In this document: in pieces, positions 1-10,479 of the stretch
How positions within the stretch are numbered: the stretch's first letter is position 1
How the letters are laid out: every line of letters begins with the position of its first letter
Assembly: GCA_023212725.1 (NCBI GenBank)
Contig: JALBYF010000045.1
Location: 62,001 to 126,000 of the forward strand
DNA from: Tranzscheliella williamsii
Taxonomy: Eukaryota; Basidiomycota; Ustilaginomycetes; Ustilaginales; Ustilaginaceae
Direction of reading: 5' to 3'
DNA: 64,000 nt
Made by a program: the position numbers and the translations under genes
The notes under the pieces: generated by a model
Databases searched by the model: none
Told to the model about the DNA's origin: nothing
What the model saw: the letters and a program-made list of their open reading frames with translations, nothing else

Positions 1-3000
1 CTTGACCTGCAAGAATAAGCTCCTCAAGATTCGTCATAGTGGCGCTCCGCGCGATCTGTGAATTCTTCAGCTGCCGTTCGAGCTCCTGGATATGCTGTTC
101 GTACTGTCGTCGCGTCCGGCTGACCATTTCATCAGCCTGTAGATCTTTTCTACGCGCATTTGATTGCGCTTCATCACGCTGCTGTTGAGCCTGTCGCAAT
201 GAGTTGTTCAGCTCGGTGATCTTGTCCTCAAGCTTTTTTGTTGCCTTGTCACCCGAGCTGCTTGGCGCTATGTTGCCATAGGTAGTGACGGCACCTCGGC
301 TGCCACTGCCGACGGCAGGAGAGGCGGACGGTCCGCCGGAGCGCTGCAAGCGGGTCACCTCCCGTGTCAGGTCCTCGTTTTCCGTGACCAGGCGCGCTTT
401 GCTTTTCTCCAAGGTCTTCGTGTAGTGGGCAAGCTCTTGCAGTTTTGCTTGCGCATCTTGCAGTTGACGGTCGGTGTACTTCTTCGCCTCTTCTAGAACA
501 TGGACATGCTCAACAATGGTCTTGTTTTGCATCGACTGCAACTTGCGAAGCTCCTGTTGCGTCAGAGTCAGTTCATGCTTTAGGCCACCGAGTTCTTTGT
601 CCTTGCCAGTTACCAGCTGTTGCAGACTGTTGACATTACGCTCAGCCTGCTTGTGCGCCTGCTCGAGCAGCTCGCGGCGCTTTGACTCTGCGCTGAGCTC
701 GGTGGCCACCTGGTCAGTCTTATGCTTCCAGCTCGTCTCTCGGCGTTCTAATTCCAGAATAGCATCTTCAAGATCTTGGTGCTTGATGGAAGACGCTTGC
801 AGCTGTTTCTCAAGAGTACTTTTCGTCTTCAAGGCTTCTTGAAGACCACGGTTGAGAACAGCAGATTTGCTCTGGGCTTCTTCCAGCGCGGCTTCGGCCT
901 CTCGCTTGGCCTTTTCTGCTGCAGCTACATTTCCATCTGCTTCGCGTACCTTGAGGTCGGCCTGACGGACACGCTCTTCGGCCTCTTTTCGCCCACGCTC
1001 GGCGTCCTGGGCATCCTTACGGGCTGAAGTGATCTCGGCTCTGAGCGTAGACACCTGCTCAAGACTCGAGTGCTTGAGACCAGCAAGCTCCTTCTCCACA
1101 GCGGACATCTGATCTCGGAGTGTCTGCAGCTCCTGTTCCTTCATGCGATGGAGCTCCTTTGCCTTGACGTCTTCGGAGCTCTTGGCTTCCATCAGGCGAC
1201 GAGTTTCGTCAAGTTCCCTCTGTAGCGCTGCCTTGGCTTCGTTGACTTTGGTGTGCTCGTCCCTCGTAGATTGAAGATCATAAGCAGAAGTGTTGAGCTT
1301 CAAATCGAGATCGGCAACCTGCTTAGCAAGATCCTCTCGCTCTCGAGCGATCTCCGCCATCTGTGCTTGGAGCTTGAGTAGTTCTTTCTCTTTACCCTTA
1401 GCCCGCGACTCATGTTCAGAGGCGACACGTTGCAACTCGGTCAGCTGATAAGAAGATTGTCGCGTCTCGTCCTCAAGCTTGGTAGCCCGAGATCGTTCCT
1501 CTGCGCGTGCATTGATCTCTGCTGCCAGTTTTGCTTCGACATCCTGGACAGCCGCCATCATACGCTTTTGGGCTCGATCAATGTCTTGTTCCCTCTCTTG
1601 CAGTTTGCGTTTGAGTTCATCCTTTTCTGCCAAGAGCGCTTGACGATCGGCACGGTATTGTTGAGCATCCTGTCCATGCTTGCTGATGTCGCGCATAAAA
1701 TTATCCTCCTTGTCTTTCCAGGCTTTCTGTTCTGCCTCGAGACGGAGCAGATGATCTGCCGCCTGATCGAAGGCAGCTTTAAGCTCATTGTGAGCCTGCT
1801 CAGTGGCCCTCTGTGAAGCAAGAGTTTTCTCCAGTTGACTCTCGAGCAAGTCCACATCGCTTTGTAGGGCAGCAAGATCGTCTTCCAGGGCCGATTCGCG
1901 CTCTTTAGAGCGGGCCAAAAGCTGGTCTTTGTCAACGAGCAGCGATCGCTCAGCTTCCAGCTGCTCTTCGACTTTACGTTTATCAGCTTCGAGCTTGAAC
2001 TTGAGCGCCTCCAAAGATTCGCGTTCTTTCTGATCGCGTTCAGCTCTTTCGGTGACCATGGCAAGTTCGAGCTGCTTCCGCTTGAGCTCTTCATCATGAC
2101 GAGTGGCTGTCAGCAAAGGCCTGACGCGAGTATAGAGTTGCCACCACGGCCATTCGCGAAGCTCGACATAGAGCCTTGCATTGCGCTGCACTGTACGAAC
2201 GGCTGCGGCACGATTCAAAATCTTCTTCATCTGCCTTCGAGCCGTGTACATGCGGCAGGCTGCGCCAAACCGGCTGAAAATGTCGAAGAGGTGCGAGTCC
2301 CTGCGCTCCTCCATCTCAGCCAGAACACCGGCCTTGAAGAAGATCTTCGATGTGCCAATCTTGAAAGTCGAAGTGTCCAGCTCAAGCGCTTCTACCATCC
2401 TCTGGCAAGCCTTGCGGCCGTCCATGTAGCCGGAAGGGATGATACCGGGTGTCAGCACTTCATATCGATTCCTGAACTCGGAGAACAGCAGCCTGTTCGG
2501 ATAGCCGAGACGGGCTATACGAATGCCTTCCAAGACACCGTTGCATCGAAGCTGCTCCAAGACCAATGGCACGTCCATCTTGCCTGGTTTTTTCTCTGGA
2601 TTGGGCACGATACAACGCACGAAATGAGGCTGAGTGGAAGACAGCTGTCCCATGAGTGAGGAAAGTTGCTCTTTGTGCCGCTGACCAACTGTCCTGAAAG
2701 CACCACGCTTGATGCGACGCTTCGGTGCGGACGCTAAGGCACCGTTCTGAACAGCATTTGCGGCTACGTTTGCTCCAGCATCATCTGTCTCGGCATACTC
2801 GGCAAAGAGTGATGCTATGAAGCGGTCAGTGGACTCGGACATGACTCTGGTCAAGTTATCGTTGAGAGGGTCTTTGTTCTTGTCTAACCAGCCATCGGTG
2901 TGGTACTCTACGTCGCCTGCGTAATGTTTGACAGTGAAACCGCGGGCAAATCGAGTAGGAGCAAATTTAGTGGAACCGTGGGCAAGTCCCTTTTCAGCGG

Positions 3001-4879
3001 CAATGGCGGCCCCAGCGGAATCCACGGCGCTTCCATCTTTGTTGGTACCCCAAATGCGATTGAGCTTTTCAGTAAAGGTAAGGTCGGTAGCCTTGGGCAT
3101 AATGCATTCTTCATCGAGGCAGGAAAGAATGCCAATTGGCATGCTTGACTCGATCAAATCGATGGTGGGTTGAAGGTCGAGGCCAAAGTTGACAAAGTCC
3201 CATTCTATATTCTCACGCGCATATTCTTCCTGCTCGAGAACAAACATGTGATGGTTGAAGAACTGTTGAAGCTTCTCGTTCGTATAGTTGATGCAAAGCT
3301 GTTCGAAGCTGTTGACCTCGAAGATCTCGAAACCAGCGATATCGAGAACGCCAATGAAACTGCTTTTGCTGGTAGGCCGATCCAAGGCCTTATTGATGCG
3401 GTCTACGAGCCATCCGAAAGCCTTTTCGTAGAGAGTCTTGCTGAGTGCAGCCATCTCTTCGGAGGCCTGGCGCATTGTTCTGGCGGAGGTGACCCACTCG
3501 CGACCGGCTTTCACTCGAGGTCGTAGCAAAGCCTTGGAGAACTCTTGTTCGGGAAGACCGAGAACATGGCAGATCTTCTCAATCTGTGGCATGTTGGTGA
3601 TGCGCGCCTGTTCTGACCGATCCGTGGCCAGCTGGATGTTTCCGATCTGCAAGATGGCGGCGGCTACCCTGAAAAGATTGTCCTGTTCTTCGGGGGAAAA
3701 GCCAACAGTGTTCAGAGCGTTGCGCAATAGTTTCCACTCTGCGTGATCATCGACACCTTCCACGTTTTTGCGCGTTCCCTTTAGGTAGGCATAATCTTCT
3801 GGAGAGCTGGAGAGGAGAAGCTTTTGCTTCAGCTCTGCTTCGCCTCCTCGAAGAAGCTGGTAGAAGATATGGAAACTTCGTTCGTTTTCGCTTCGGATCG
3901 CGACCCTGCTTTTCTCCAGCAGATACCAATCGATATTGGCACCAGCAATAGCGCCAACTGAGGTAAACTCGATGCGAACAAACTTGCCGAAACGACTCGA
4001 GTTGTTGTTTCGAATGGTTTGTGCGTTGCCGAAAGCTTCGAGAATGGGATTGGCCTGAAGGATCTGTCGCTCTAGGAGACCGAGACGTTTCGAATTGACG
4101 GCCTCCAATCCATTGATCCGATCCATGACCTCACGAGACGATGCAGACCGCGTCAGACTGGGCGGAGAAGACTGAGACCCCGAAGCGGATACTGCAGATG
4201 CACCTGGATCCGCAGCAATGGCTGCCAGATATTGAATGACCTTTTTAGTGTTCTCGGTCTTGCCCGCACCAGATTCGCCAGTGATGAGCAAACTTTGATT
4301 CTCGCGATTGTCGATCATGTTTCGCATAGCTTCATCGGCGAGAGCGAAAACATGAGGCGCATTTTCCTCCCTGCGTCTGCCCTTGTAAGCAGCAACAATG
4401 GCATCCGTGTAGATCGGCAGAGCATGGTATGGGTTGACGGCTACCAGGAAGAGTCCAGAGTAGGTGTATATCAGGGAGCTGAAATACCTCTGTCTGAGGT
4501 TCTGCACAACACTGGCTTCGTTGAGAAAGGTGAGATCGGCAATGTCTTCAACCTTGTCAAACTTGGGTGGATTCATCTTGCTAAGCTCAAAGGTGGGCAC
4601 GGTGCGCGACGAGCCGTCTTGCAAAGCGCAGAGGGAAGCGTCGCCATCTTCTTTTATGACCCAGGCAGAGACATAACCTGCTTGCGCGTCAGGGATCCAG
4701 ACGTATTTCTTGGAGGCGAATTCGGCAGCAGAAGCAGCGTCGGATGCTGCTTGACCGGTGCCTCGTGAGGGGCGAGGCATGGCAGCTGCAATCTGTGCGG
4801 CATTGTTCGCCTCTACAGAAGGGGTAGTGCGGTGTGCTGGACGAAAAAGATGTGACTTTGTGCGGACAACGTCGACCAT
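1..4879 (-). CDS. Class II myosin heavy chain, 3' end beyond window
   Basis: This is the motor and start of the tail of a conventional myosin II, the actin motor of the cytokinetic ring. The frame runs uninterrupted from ATG at 4879 to the left edge (about 1626 residues seen), with an in-frame TAA shortly upstream of the ATG. The P-loop GESGAGKTENTKKVIQ lies near residues 201-216, and the relay/switch II part (ENIEWDFVNFGLDLQPTID) reads at about 3230-3150. The motor ends in a short IQ-like neck and the head-tail junction WPWWQLYTRVRPLL near residue 910. From about 2100 down to 1 the protein is a heptad-rich coiled coil of Glu, Lys, Gln and Leu, as in family members that dimerise into a rod. 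Full-length fungal homologues are usually near 2000 residues, so the C-terminus is missing here because of the window. Class II rather than class V is inferred from the single short neck and the continuous coil. Confidence 0.95.
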   Translation of the reverse strand, partial: MVDVVRTKSHLFRPAHRTTPSVEANNAAQIAAAMPRPSRGTGQAASDAASAAEFASKKYVWIPDAQAGYVSAWVIKEDGDASLCALQDGSSRTVPTFELSKMNPPKFDKVEDIADLTFLNEASVVQNLRQRYFSSLIYTYSGLFLVAVNPYHALPIYTDAIVAAYKGRRREENAPHVFALADEAMRNMIDNRENQSLLITGESGAGKTENTKKVIQYLAAIAADPGASAVSASGSQSSPPSLTRSASSREVMDRINGLEAVNSKRLGLLERQILQANPILEAFGNAQTIRNNNSSRFGKFVRIEFTSVGAIAGANIDWYLLEKSRVAIRSENERSFHIFYQLLRGGEAELKQKLLLSSSPEDYAYLKGTRKNVEGVDDHAEWKLLRNALNTVGFSPEEQDNLFRVAAAILQIGNIQLATDRSEQARITNMPQIEKICHVLGLPEQEFSKALLRPRVKAGREWVTSARTMRQASEEMAALSKTLYEKAFGWLVDRINKALDRPTSKSSFIGVLDIAGFEIFEVNSFEQLCINYTNEKLQQFFNHHMFVLEQEEYARENIEWDFVNFGLDLQPTIDLIESSMPIGILSCLDEECIMPKATDLTFTEKLNRIWGTNKDGSAVDSAGAAIAAEKGLAHGSTKFAPTRFARGFTVKHYAGDVEYHTDGWLDKNKDPLNDNLTRVMSESTDRFIASLFAEYAETDDAGANVAANAVQNGALASAPKRRIKRGAFRTVGQRHKEQLSSLMGQLSSTQPHFVRCIVPNPEKKPGKMDVPLVLEQLRCNGVLEGIRIARLGYPNRLLFSEFRNRYEVLTPGIIPSGYMDGRKACQRMVEALELDTSTFKIGTSKIFFKAGVLAEMEERRDSHLFDIFSRFGAACRMYTARRQMKKILNRAAAVRTVQRNARLYVELREWPWWQLYTRVRPLLTATRHDEELKRKQLELAMVTERAERDQKERESLEALKFKLEADKRKVEEQLEAERSLLVDKDQLLARSKERESALEDDLAALQSDVDLLESQLEKTLASQRATEQAHNELKAAFDQAADHLLRLEAEQKAWKDKEDNFMRDISKHGQDAQQYRADRQALLAEKDELKRKLQEREQDIDRAQKRMMAAVQDVEAKLAAEINARAEERSRATKLEDETRQSSYQLTELQRVASEHESRAKGKEKELLKLQAQMAEIAREREDLAKQVADLDLKLNTSAYDLQSTRDEHTKVNEAKAALQRELDETRRLMEAKSSEDVKAKELHRMKEQELQTLRDQMSAVEKELAGLKHSSLEQVSTLRAEITSARKDAQDAERGRKEAEERVRQADLKVREADGNVAAAEKAKREAEAALEEAQSKSAVLNRGLQEALKTKSTLEKQLQASSIKHQDLEDAILELERRETSWKHKTDQVATELSAESKRRELLEQAHKQAERNVNSLQQLVTGKDKELGGLKHELTLTQQELRKLQSMQNKTIVEHVHVLEEAKKYTDRQLQDAQAKLQELAHYTKTLEKSKARLVTENEDLTREVTRLQRSGGPSASPAVGSGSRGAVTTYGNIAPSSSGDKATKKLEDKITELNNSLRQAQQQRDEAQSNARRKDLQADEMVSRTRRQYEQHIQELERQLKNSQIARSATMTNLEELILAGQ

Positions 4880-6289
4880 GGTCGCAACGATGTTTGGGGA
4901 TTCCAAGGATGTAAGCTTGTTTTGAGCACGTTAGGGTGACCAAGTGATCAGAGTGTGAGGTTACAAGCGCATCGAGAAGAGCAAAAAGAAGTAAGCGATC
5001 CCACTTGTTGTGCCCGAGTCGGCTTCGCTGGCGTGGCTCGGCGACAAGGCGTCCGTTGAACGGTCTCTTTCGCCGCGAAGATAATGGGGTGCGGGGGCGA
5101 TTGCGATGCAAGTAGGGTGGCGCCGAACAAGCAGAGCGAAGACAGTCCCGATGCAGAGCCTAGGCGGGGCAGGCTGAACGGAAAGATCGCAGGGAAATGA
5201 ATCGACACCTATTGGTCGATGTAATTTGGTGGTGGTGATGGTGCAAGCCAGCAACAGCTAAAGCCGGCAATAGCATGCCGCACCCGCACCCGCACTAGCA
5301 ATTCACACGAATCGCAGCTAGGGTGCTCTCATCCAGTCACGGTATATTAGTATCCACACATGCTTCACGGTACCGATTTGATATAGTAGACCCTGCAAAA
5401 TTGCAATTCGGCGCCGTGCTTACTTTCGCCTGTAGAGTTGTATTCGCGACACGTCTCAGTCCCCCTGAACACCCAACACCGACAACTGACAACAGCCTGA
5501 GCCAACTCCACCTCCCTCGTTCCGCGTGAATCACATTTCAGATGCCACGGTTCCACAACAAGATGTGTGTAGACCCCTGAGATGGCCTATGCTGCCCTTC
5601 GGAATCCGGAAAAGGCATGTTACCATCCACTTGACCAAGCCGCCAGACCCCGCTTCCCGTCGTTGCTGGCGACGTGGTGGGCTTTGCGACGGGATGTCGC
5701 TACTACATATGCATATAGGGCGCGCTGCCGCATGACTGTGTTCAGCAGCATTAATATTCACATTCTTGAATGCAGACAACGAGATCGAAGACCAACACCC
5801 GCAGTTGCGTCCTCTCACCTCGTGCTCTGACGTTATTTATCAATATCGTGTATTTTCACGCATGCTGCTCCACTTCCAAGCTGAGTCGCGTAGGCAGCGT
5901 CACGTTTTGATTACGGTTGGTTCATATCGACCCCTGTCTTTTGTCCAACTCGCCTCAGCGTAAAGCGCACGCGCAGCCACTTGTGATTGTCTGTTTCGAC
6001 GCGTCGATCTGCATCCCCGAATGATAGGCTACTGTAGCCTTTTTCGCACGATAATCTTGAAAACCAGAGATGGATGCTTCCGCAAAGGTGAAGAGGACCC
6101 TGCATGCCGTTCGTTCACCATGATTGCGAGCAAGATATAATTCTACGGCTTCATCAGACAAGTTCATTATTAATGCTCAAGCAACATCGAGCGGCAACGG
6201 TAAGGGAGTAACGAGAATGCAGACTAGGTTCAATGTCCTCTCTCTAGGAGCCCGATCGTAACACACCCATAAAGACAAGGCACTACGAC
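4880..6289. other. Divergent intergenic region, myosin / Cir_N gene
   Basis: This stretch separates two genes that are transcribed away from each other and should hold both promoters. Small open frames occur on both strands but none has codon structure, a recognisable domain or support from splice sites. A short CCGCAC run lies near 5279-5295. I see no RNA gene or mobile element. Confidence 0.6.
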
Positions 6290-7186
6290 ATGCCGCTTCA
6301 CCTAGCTCATCACAAGTCCTACCACCCATACAATCGCCAGAACCAGGACAAAGTCAAGCGAGACGAAACTATAGCTGCTTTCGAACGAGCGCAGAGCCAC
6401 GCCGCTGCTTTCAGTGCCTCGGATCAGGCCAAGCTCGATCGCCTGCGCAGACAAGTTGGCCGTCAATCTGAAAACAGTTCAGACCCGGTTGCTAAGCAAC
6501 GCTCTCTGACCACGTTAGGGAAGAGCAACGGAGCCAAACCAGTGTCCGAAAGCACGCAGATCGGTCAGAAGCACACAGGCAGATTCAACCTTTTCAGCGA
6601 ACTAGAGCGTACCAGCTCTTCTTCTTGGCTGCCCCCGGATACATCTGCCTCCCGTCGTCCTCCGGAGATTGAAAGGGGAGGACCAACCGGGCGAGTCTTC
6701 CTGGCAAGCTCCGCAGAGGAGACCAAACCGTGGTACGCAAACACACCGTCTAGAAACGGAGCAGAGGCGCGAAAAACGTCTGATGAGCTTCGAGACCAAG
6801 CATCTCGAGACAGCAGGAGCAAATCATTGCACGATCCGCTCAGGGAAATGGAAGCTTTCCTGGCACAACGCAAAGCAGTTCTCTCGAAAGTGAAAGAAGC
6901 TCCACTGGATGGAACGGAACCAAAGTCTAGTGGGTACTCGGACCTATATGACGCTGACGCGGTACGCTTCACGAAAGAGTCCCGATCAAAGCATCGCCAC
7001 AATGGATCCAGCCTTGACTTCAACAACGCCTCCACCCATCACTCCCGAACACGAGATGCGGACACTAAAAAAAGAAGGTCCCACCGAGGCGATGCAGACG
7101 GGAAGCCCAAACATAAGCGTGGGCGAGACTCATCCGAGAGATGTTCCAGCCCAGGGGAAGCCAGATCTCGACACAACCGGCGATAG
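6290..7186 (+). CDS. Cir_N-domain protein, LENG1-like
   Basis: A single-exon 298-residue protein. Residues 1-55 (MPLHLAHHKSYHPYNRQNQD and the charged stretch after it) match the N-terminal domain of the CBF1-interacting corepressor CIR (Cir_N), as found in LENG1-type proteins that are linked to spliceosomal complexes in other eukaryotes. The rest is hydrophilic: Ser/Arg/Lys-rich, with an Arg/His/Asp-rich C-terminus (RSHRGDADGKPKHKRGRD) that resembles RS-like tails of splicing-associated proteins. The ATG at 6290 starts exactly at the conserved MPLHL motif, so the start is secure. A nuclear RNA-processing role is inference from the domain. The last 185 nt overlap a candidate start of the downstream FAN1-type gene in another frame. 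Confidence 0.8.
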   Translation: MPLHLAHHKSYHPYNRQNQDKVKRDETIAAFERAQSHAAAFSASDQAKLDRLRRQVGRQSENSSDPVAKQRSLTTLGKSNGAKPVSESTQIGQKHTGRFNLFSELERTSSSSWLPPDTSASRRPPEIERGGPTGRVFLASSAEETKPWYANTPSRNGAEARKTSDELRDQASRDSRSKSLHDPLREMEAFLAQRKAVLSKVKEAPLDGTEPKSSGYSDLYDADAVRFTKESRSKHRHNGSSLDFNNASTHHSRTRDADTKKRRSHRGDADGKPKHKRGRDSSERCSSPGEARSRHNRR

Positions 7187-9971
7187 AGAAGAAAATTACA
7201 CGCAACTGTTGGGGGCCAAAGACACGCTGGGGGCGCCGCAAGTGCAAACATACCAACCGGGCTCTCGGAGTTCGATGTACCCCGAGCTTTTTCAGCAGAT
7301 GGTCTGCACCGTGCTCGAGACAGAATCGTACCTGTTCTCTAATGCCGAGCTGGACCTTCTCTCCGCCTTTTTCATGCTCTCATATCCAGCTAGATATCTA
7401 TTTGTAAGACTTCTGCAGCGCAAAAAGGACACCTGGTATCGGCTCGACCGCCTCGGCGCCTACCAGGCCGAGGTCAGTGACCTCAAGGCGGTAAAGGAAG
7501 AGTTATACAAATTCATTTTGCGTCCGGACGACGACTGTCCCAAGATAGAGCATGCGAGGCTCGAAGAAAATGCACGGCGCAAGGCGATCCTGCGCGATGA
7601 CAAGGAAAATATTACATTGACGCTTCCCGGCTTGCAACGAGATCTCAAACTTGATGAGACTACCGGTTTACCTCTCATCCCGACTTACCATCACAGGAAG
7701 AAGCCTTTGATCGCCTCATCATCACAGCTACATAATCGCTCTGATCAGGCCGATGCAGATCATCCGCAAGCATCGCTCCCCGCGGCTACCAACAGCACCG
7801 GCCGGCTGGATCGCTTTGTGATGACGGAGAAAGACATGAAAGGGGGAGTCAACGAGTCGCTGTCCTTGCTGACCATCGAAGAGCTTAAGGCTGTCGCCAA
7901 GGATATAGGTATTACCCAACTAGGCACTACAAGAGCGCAGATAATCTCAAAGCTAGCCGCAACGAAATATCAGCCGACCTTGTTCAGTAGCCCAACGAAG
8001 GCTTCACGCCAAGGCGGCAATCCCCAGCAGCTCACCCTCAACTTTGGTTCACTGGGTAAGAAGCAGGCCCAGACCTCTCGTCTAGATGAGCAGCTCTCGC
8101 AGGTCCTTGGAGGAGGATGCATCCAAATTGTTCCGGCCGTGCGCTCGCTGGTCGATCGCGTCGCGCTCGTCTACTATCGCGGCAATTTGCTCGGTAGTGC
8201 AGCACTCACCACAGCCATATTATCTCGATCACGGATCCGAAACTACCCGCGCTACACCTATCAGCGCACAGCGCTCCTCTTCCCCTCGCGCGACCATTTG
8301 GTCGCCTTCGAGCGAGCGCTTGACCTGGAAGCTGAGATGGAGACGTTGATCCAGTTCGGCAAGACGGAAGCGGACTTCCGCACCGCGCTTGCTCTTTTCG
8401 ACTCGGTGTGGGACGAATGGCGGTCGTGCGTGGAAGAGTGCGTCTCTGCACATCCCGAGGGCATTGACAAGCTCGTCTACCACCGGATGCGTTTTCATCC
8501 CGGATGGGTATTGACACGCGTCGTCTACAAGGGCGCGACGGTGCTCGCTAGATTCAAGATGCACGATCGAGAGCGCGAGGTTCTAAAGATATTATTGGAT
8601 CAGCGTGTCTTCCGGCGTGGCAGAAGGGGCGACTGGTATGATCGGCTGGCGCTGATCACGGCACTCTATTCGGGCGATGTTCGGAAGGGCAAGCGCGAGG
8701 CCTTACAGATCAGCGTCAAGGGCATTCAAGATCCTGACACCCACCTCATCTACCACGATACATTGCAACGCAGAATAGCCAGGTTGGAGTCGCAGCTCCG
8801 CATTCCACGGTCCGAGCAACACGATTTTTCGTACGCTAAACTCAAGACGACCACGGAGGTGGTGTTCAAGGGCACCAGACTAGACGTCATGCTCGAGACG
8901 GATGAGAAGACGAATGCGCCGATCACCACCATGACCAAATTCCTGCGGAGTGGTGGCTCTGTCTCGCCTCCGGGTTCTCCGGCCAACATATCGCCGCAAG
9001 GAAAATCGTCACCCACAGCTTCGAGCTCGGGCCGGTCCAGTCCAACCAAAAAGCCTCCCCCGTCACCTAACGCGCCTGGCTTTCAAGTTCGCAAACCCCT
9101 CTTCAAGCGTGTCAAGATAGAGACTTTCTCAGAGCCTACGAAATCGCCTGCTTCGCCCAATGGTCCGCGTCTGGACGAGACCGGCGATACTTCCTTTGAC
9201 TTTCCGACAGCATCGGTCAAGAAAGAGGAAGACCTTTCGGACATATCTTTGGAAGAAATGAATGCTCCTGCACCAGACCCCACCGCCTTATCGCTGCTTT
9301 CAGGAGGGGATGGTCCCACGTCTGTCACCTCTACCACCAAGCGGTCGATGCGGTCTGTGTGGCGAGGTCTCGATCAGCAGCCTTGTCATGTCGAACAGCT
9401 ATGCTTACAACACTACGCGAAGCAGGGCTTCAAGGGCTATCACTGCGAGGGCAAGCTGCTGACGATGATCTTTGTGCTGATCATGTGGGACGTGCTTTTT
9501 CTGGACTCGGTGGCAGGCAGTTTCGAGACGCCATACCAGTCCGCGCCGCTGGATCTGGGGGCCGACTCGTTCGCCATCGTCCGCTCGCGGGAGATCCGGG
9601 CGCGCTTGGACCTGATCGAAGCCACAGGCGGGCTTGCACTGCTCGCAGAGGCGGATGACCGGGAGCGCGAACGGCGCACCTGGGCGGTGGGATGCCGCTG
9701 GGACCTCTTCTCCAAGCAGGACCTGCTCGAGGTGGCCGAATGCCTCGGCGGCAGCTCGATCAGCATGCTCTGCCAGATGCTCGCCGAAGAGTGGGACCAC
9801 TGCAGCTCGGGCATGCCCGATCTCGTCATCTGGAGGTACCACGACCGGTTGGTCAGATTCGTCGAGGTCAAAGGCCCCGGCGACAGGCTCAGCGAGTCAC
9901 AGAAGGTCTGGATCGATGTCCTGCTCCGCGCTGGCGTCGAGGTACAGGTCGGGCTTGTCGTCGAAGGATGA
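7002..9971 (+). CDS. FAN1: FAN1-type structure-specific nuclease (VRR-NUC)
   Basis: This encodes a Fanconi-associated nuclease 1 homologue, a 5' flap endo/exonuclease of interstrand crosslink repair. Conserved sequence begins at MYPELFQQMVCTVLETESYLF (7275 on). A SAP-like helix pair follows (SLLTIEELKAVAKDIGI), then the TPR-like middle, a variable Ser/Pro-rich insert at about 8940-9350, and the C-terminal nuclease. Catalytic landmarks of the family are visible: a Glu in GYHCE, then GMPDLVIW and EVKGPGDRLSESQ of the PD-(D/E)XK VRR-NUC fold. The ATG at 7002 gives 989 residues. The frame has an earlier ATG at 6909 and a later one at 7275; the first 91 residues from 7002 show no conservation I recognise, so the true start could be 7275, which would remove the overlap with the upstream gene. 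Confidence 0.88.
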   Translation: MDPALTSTTPPPITPEHEMRTLKKEGPTEAMQTGSPNISVGETHPRDVPAQGKPDLDTTGDREENYTQLLGAKDTLGAPQVQTYQPGSRSSMYPELFQQMVCTVLETESYLFSNAELDLLSAFFMLSYPARYLFVRLLQRKKDTWYRLDRLGAYQAEVSDLKAVKEELYKFILRPDDDCPKIEHARLEENARRKAILRDDKENITLTLPGLQRDLKLDETTGLPLIPTYHHRKKPLIASSSQLHNRSDQADADHPQASLPAATNSTGRLDRFVMTEKDMKGGVNESLSLLTIEELKAVAKDIGITQLGTTRAQIISKLAATKYQPTLFSSPTKASRQGGNPQQLTLNFGSLGKKQAQTSRLDEQLSQVLGGGCIQIVPAVRSLVDRVALVYYRGNLLGSAALTTAILSRSRIRNYPRYTYQRTALLFPSRDHLVAFERALDLEAEMETLIQFGKTEADFRTALALFDSVWDEWRSCVEECVSAHPEGIDKLVYHRMRFHPGWVLTRVVYKGATVLARFKMHDREREVLKILLDQRVFRRGRRGDWYDRLALITALYSGDVRKGKREALQISVKGIQDPDTHLIYHDTLQRRIARLESQLRIPRSEQHDFSYAKLKTTTEVVFKGTRLDVMLETDEKTNAPITTMTKFLRSGGSVSPPGSPANISPQGKSSPTASSSGRSSPTKKPPPSPNAPGFQVRKPLFKRVKIETFSEPTKSPASPNGPRLDETGDTSFDFPTASVKKEEDLSDISLEEMNAPAPDPTALSLLSGGDGPTSVTSTTKRSMRSVWRGLDQQPCHVEQLCLQHYAKQGFKGYHCEGKLLTMIFVLIMWDVLFLDSVAGSFETPYQSAPLDLGADSFAIVRSREIRARLDLIEATGGLALLAEADDRERERRTWAVGCRWDLFSKQDLLEVAECLGGSSISMLCQMLAEEWDHCSSGMPDLVIWRYHDRLVRFVEVKGPGDRLSESQKVWIDVLLRAGVEVQVGLVVEG

Positions 9972-10479
9972 CGCCCCCCCCATGTAGTATAGCCGTGGCC
10001 ATTCATAGCTTACAAGCACAATTCACCGTCTGTGCATGCTGCTGCCACCATGCCGCCAGCGATTGCCAATGACTTGGCTTGCGGGGGGTTCAACGAGGAC
10101 GGTAATCTGTTAGATCCTGCAGCTTGGACGTGGGACGCGCTCGTCAAAGCGCGTAAAGTGTTTGTCTGCCCGCTTCTGTCAATGTCGTTGTCTTCTTCTA
10201 TACGACACACCGCCATCGCGACATACACCATTATTTTGTATGTCTTTTCTCCGCCAGTCATCTCTCTGAATCATCCTTACCGCTTCTAAGGTCCCCATCA
10301 GCGCCGCTGCCCGTCGTACCCAGGCGTGGAAACCAGTATCAGGTCCTCGCCAACACACTTTGCCCTGAACGTCCGCGTTTATCGACCTCAGCATCAGGCG
10401 GGATCGAGTAGCCCAGCTGCCTACACCAGTTCAAGACGACCGCGGAAGGGCAGTCTATCCATATCCATAGAGCGTCACC
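9972..10479. other. Intergenic, FAN1 3' side and dpb4 promoter
   Basis: About 500 bp between two genes on the same strand. It should hold the FAN1 terminator and the promoter of the histone-fold gene. I see no gene, repeat or clear core promoter element. Confidence 0.5.

Noticed and set aside
1558..2097. 179-residue minus-strand frame within the myosin tail
   Set aside because: Out of frame with the continuous myosin coding sequence; its Ser/Lys-rich text is a frame-shifted reading of the coiled coil.
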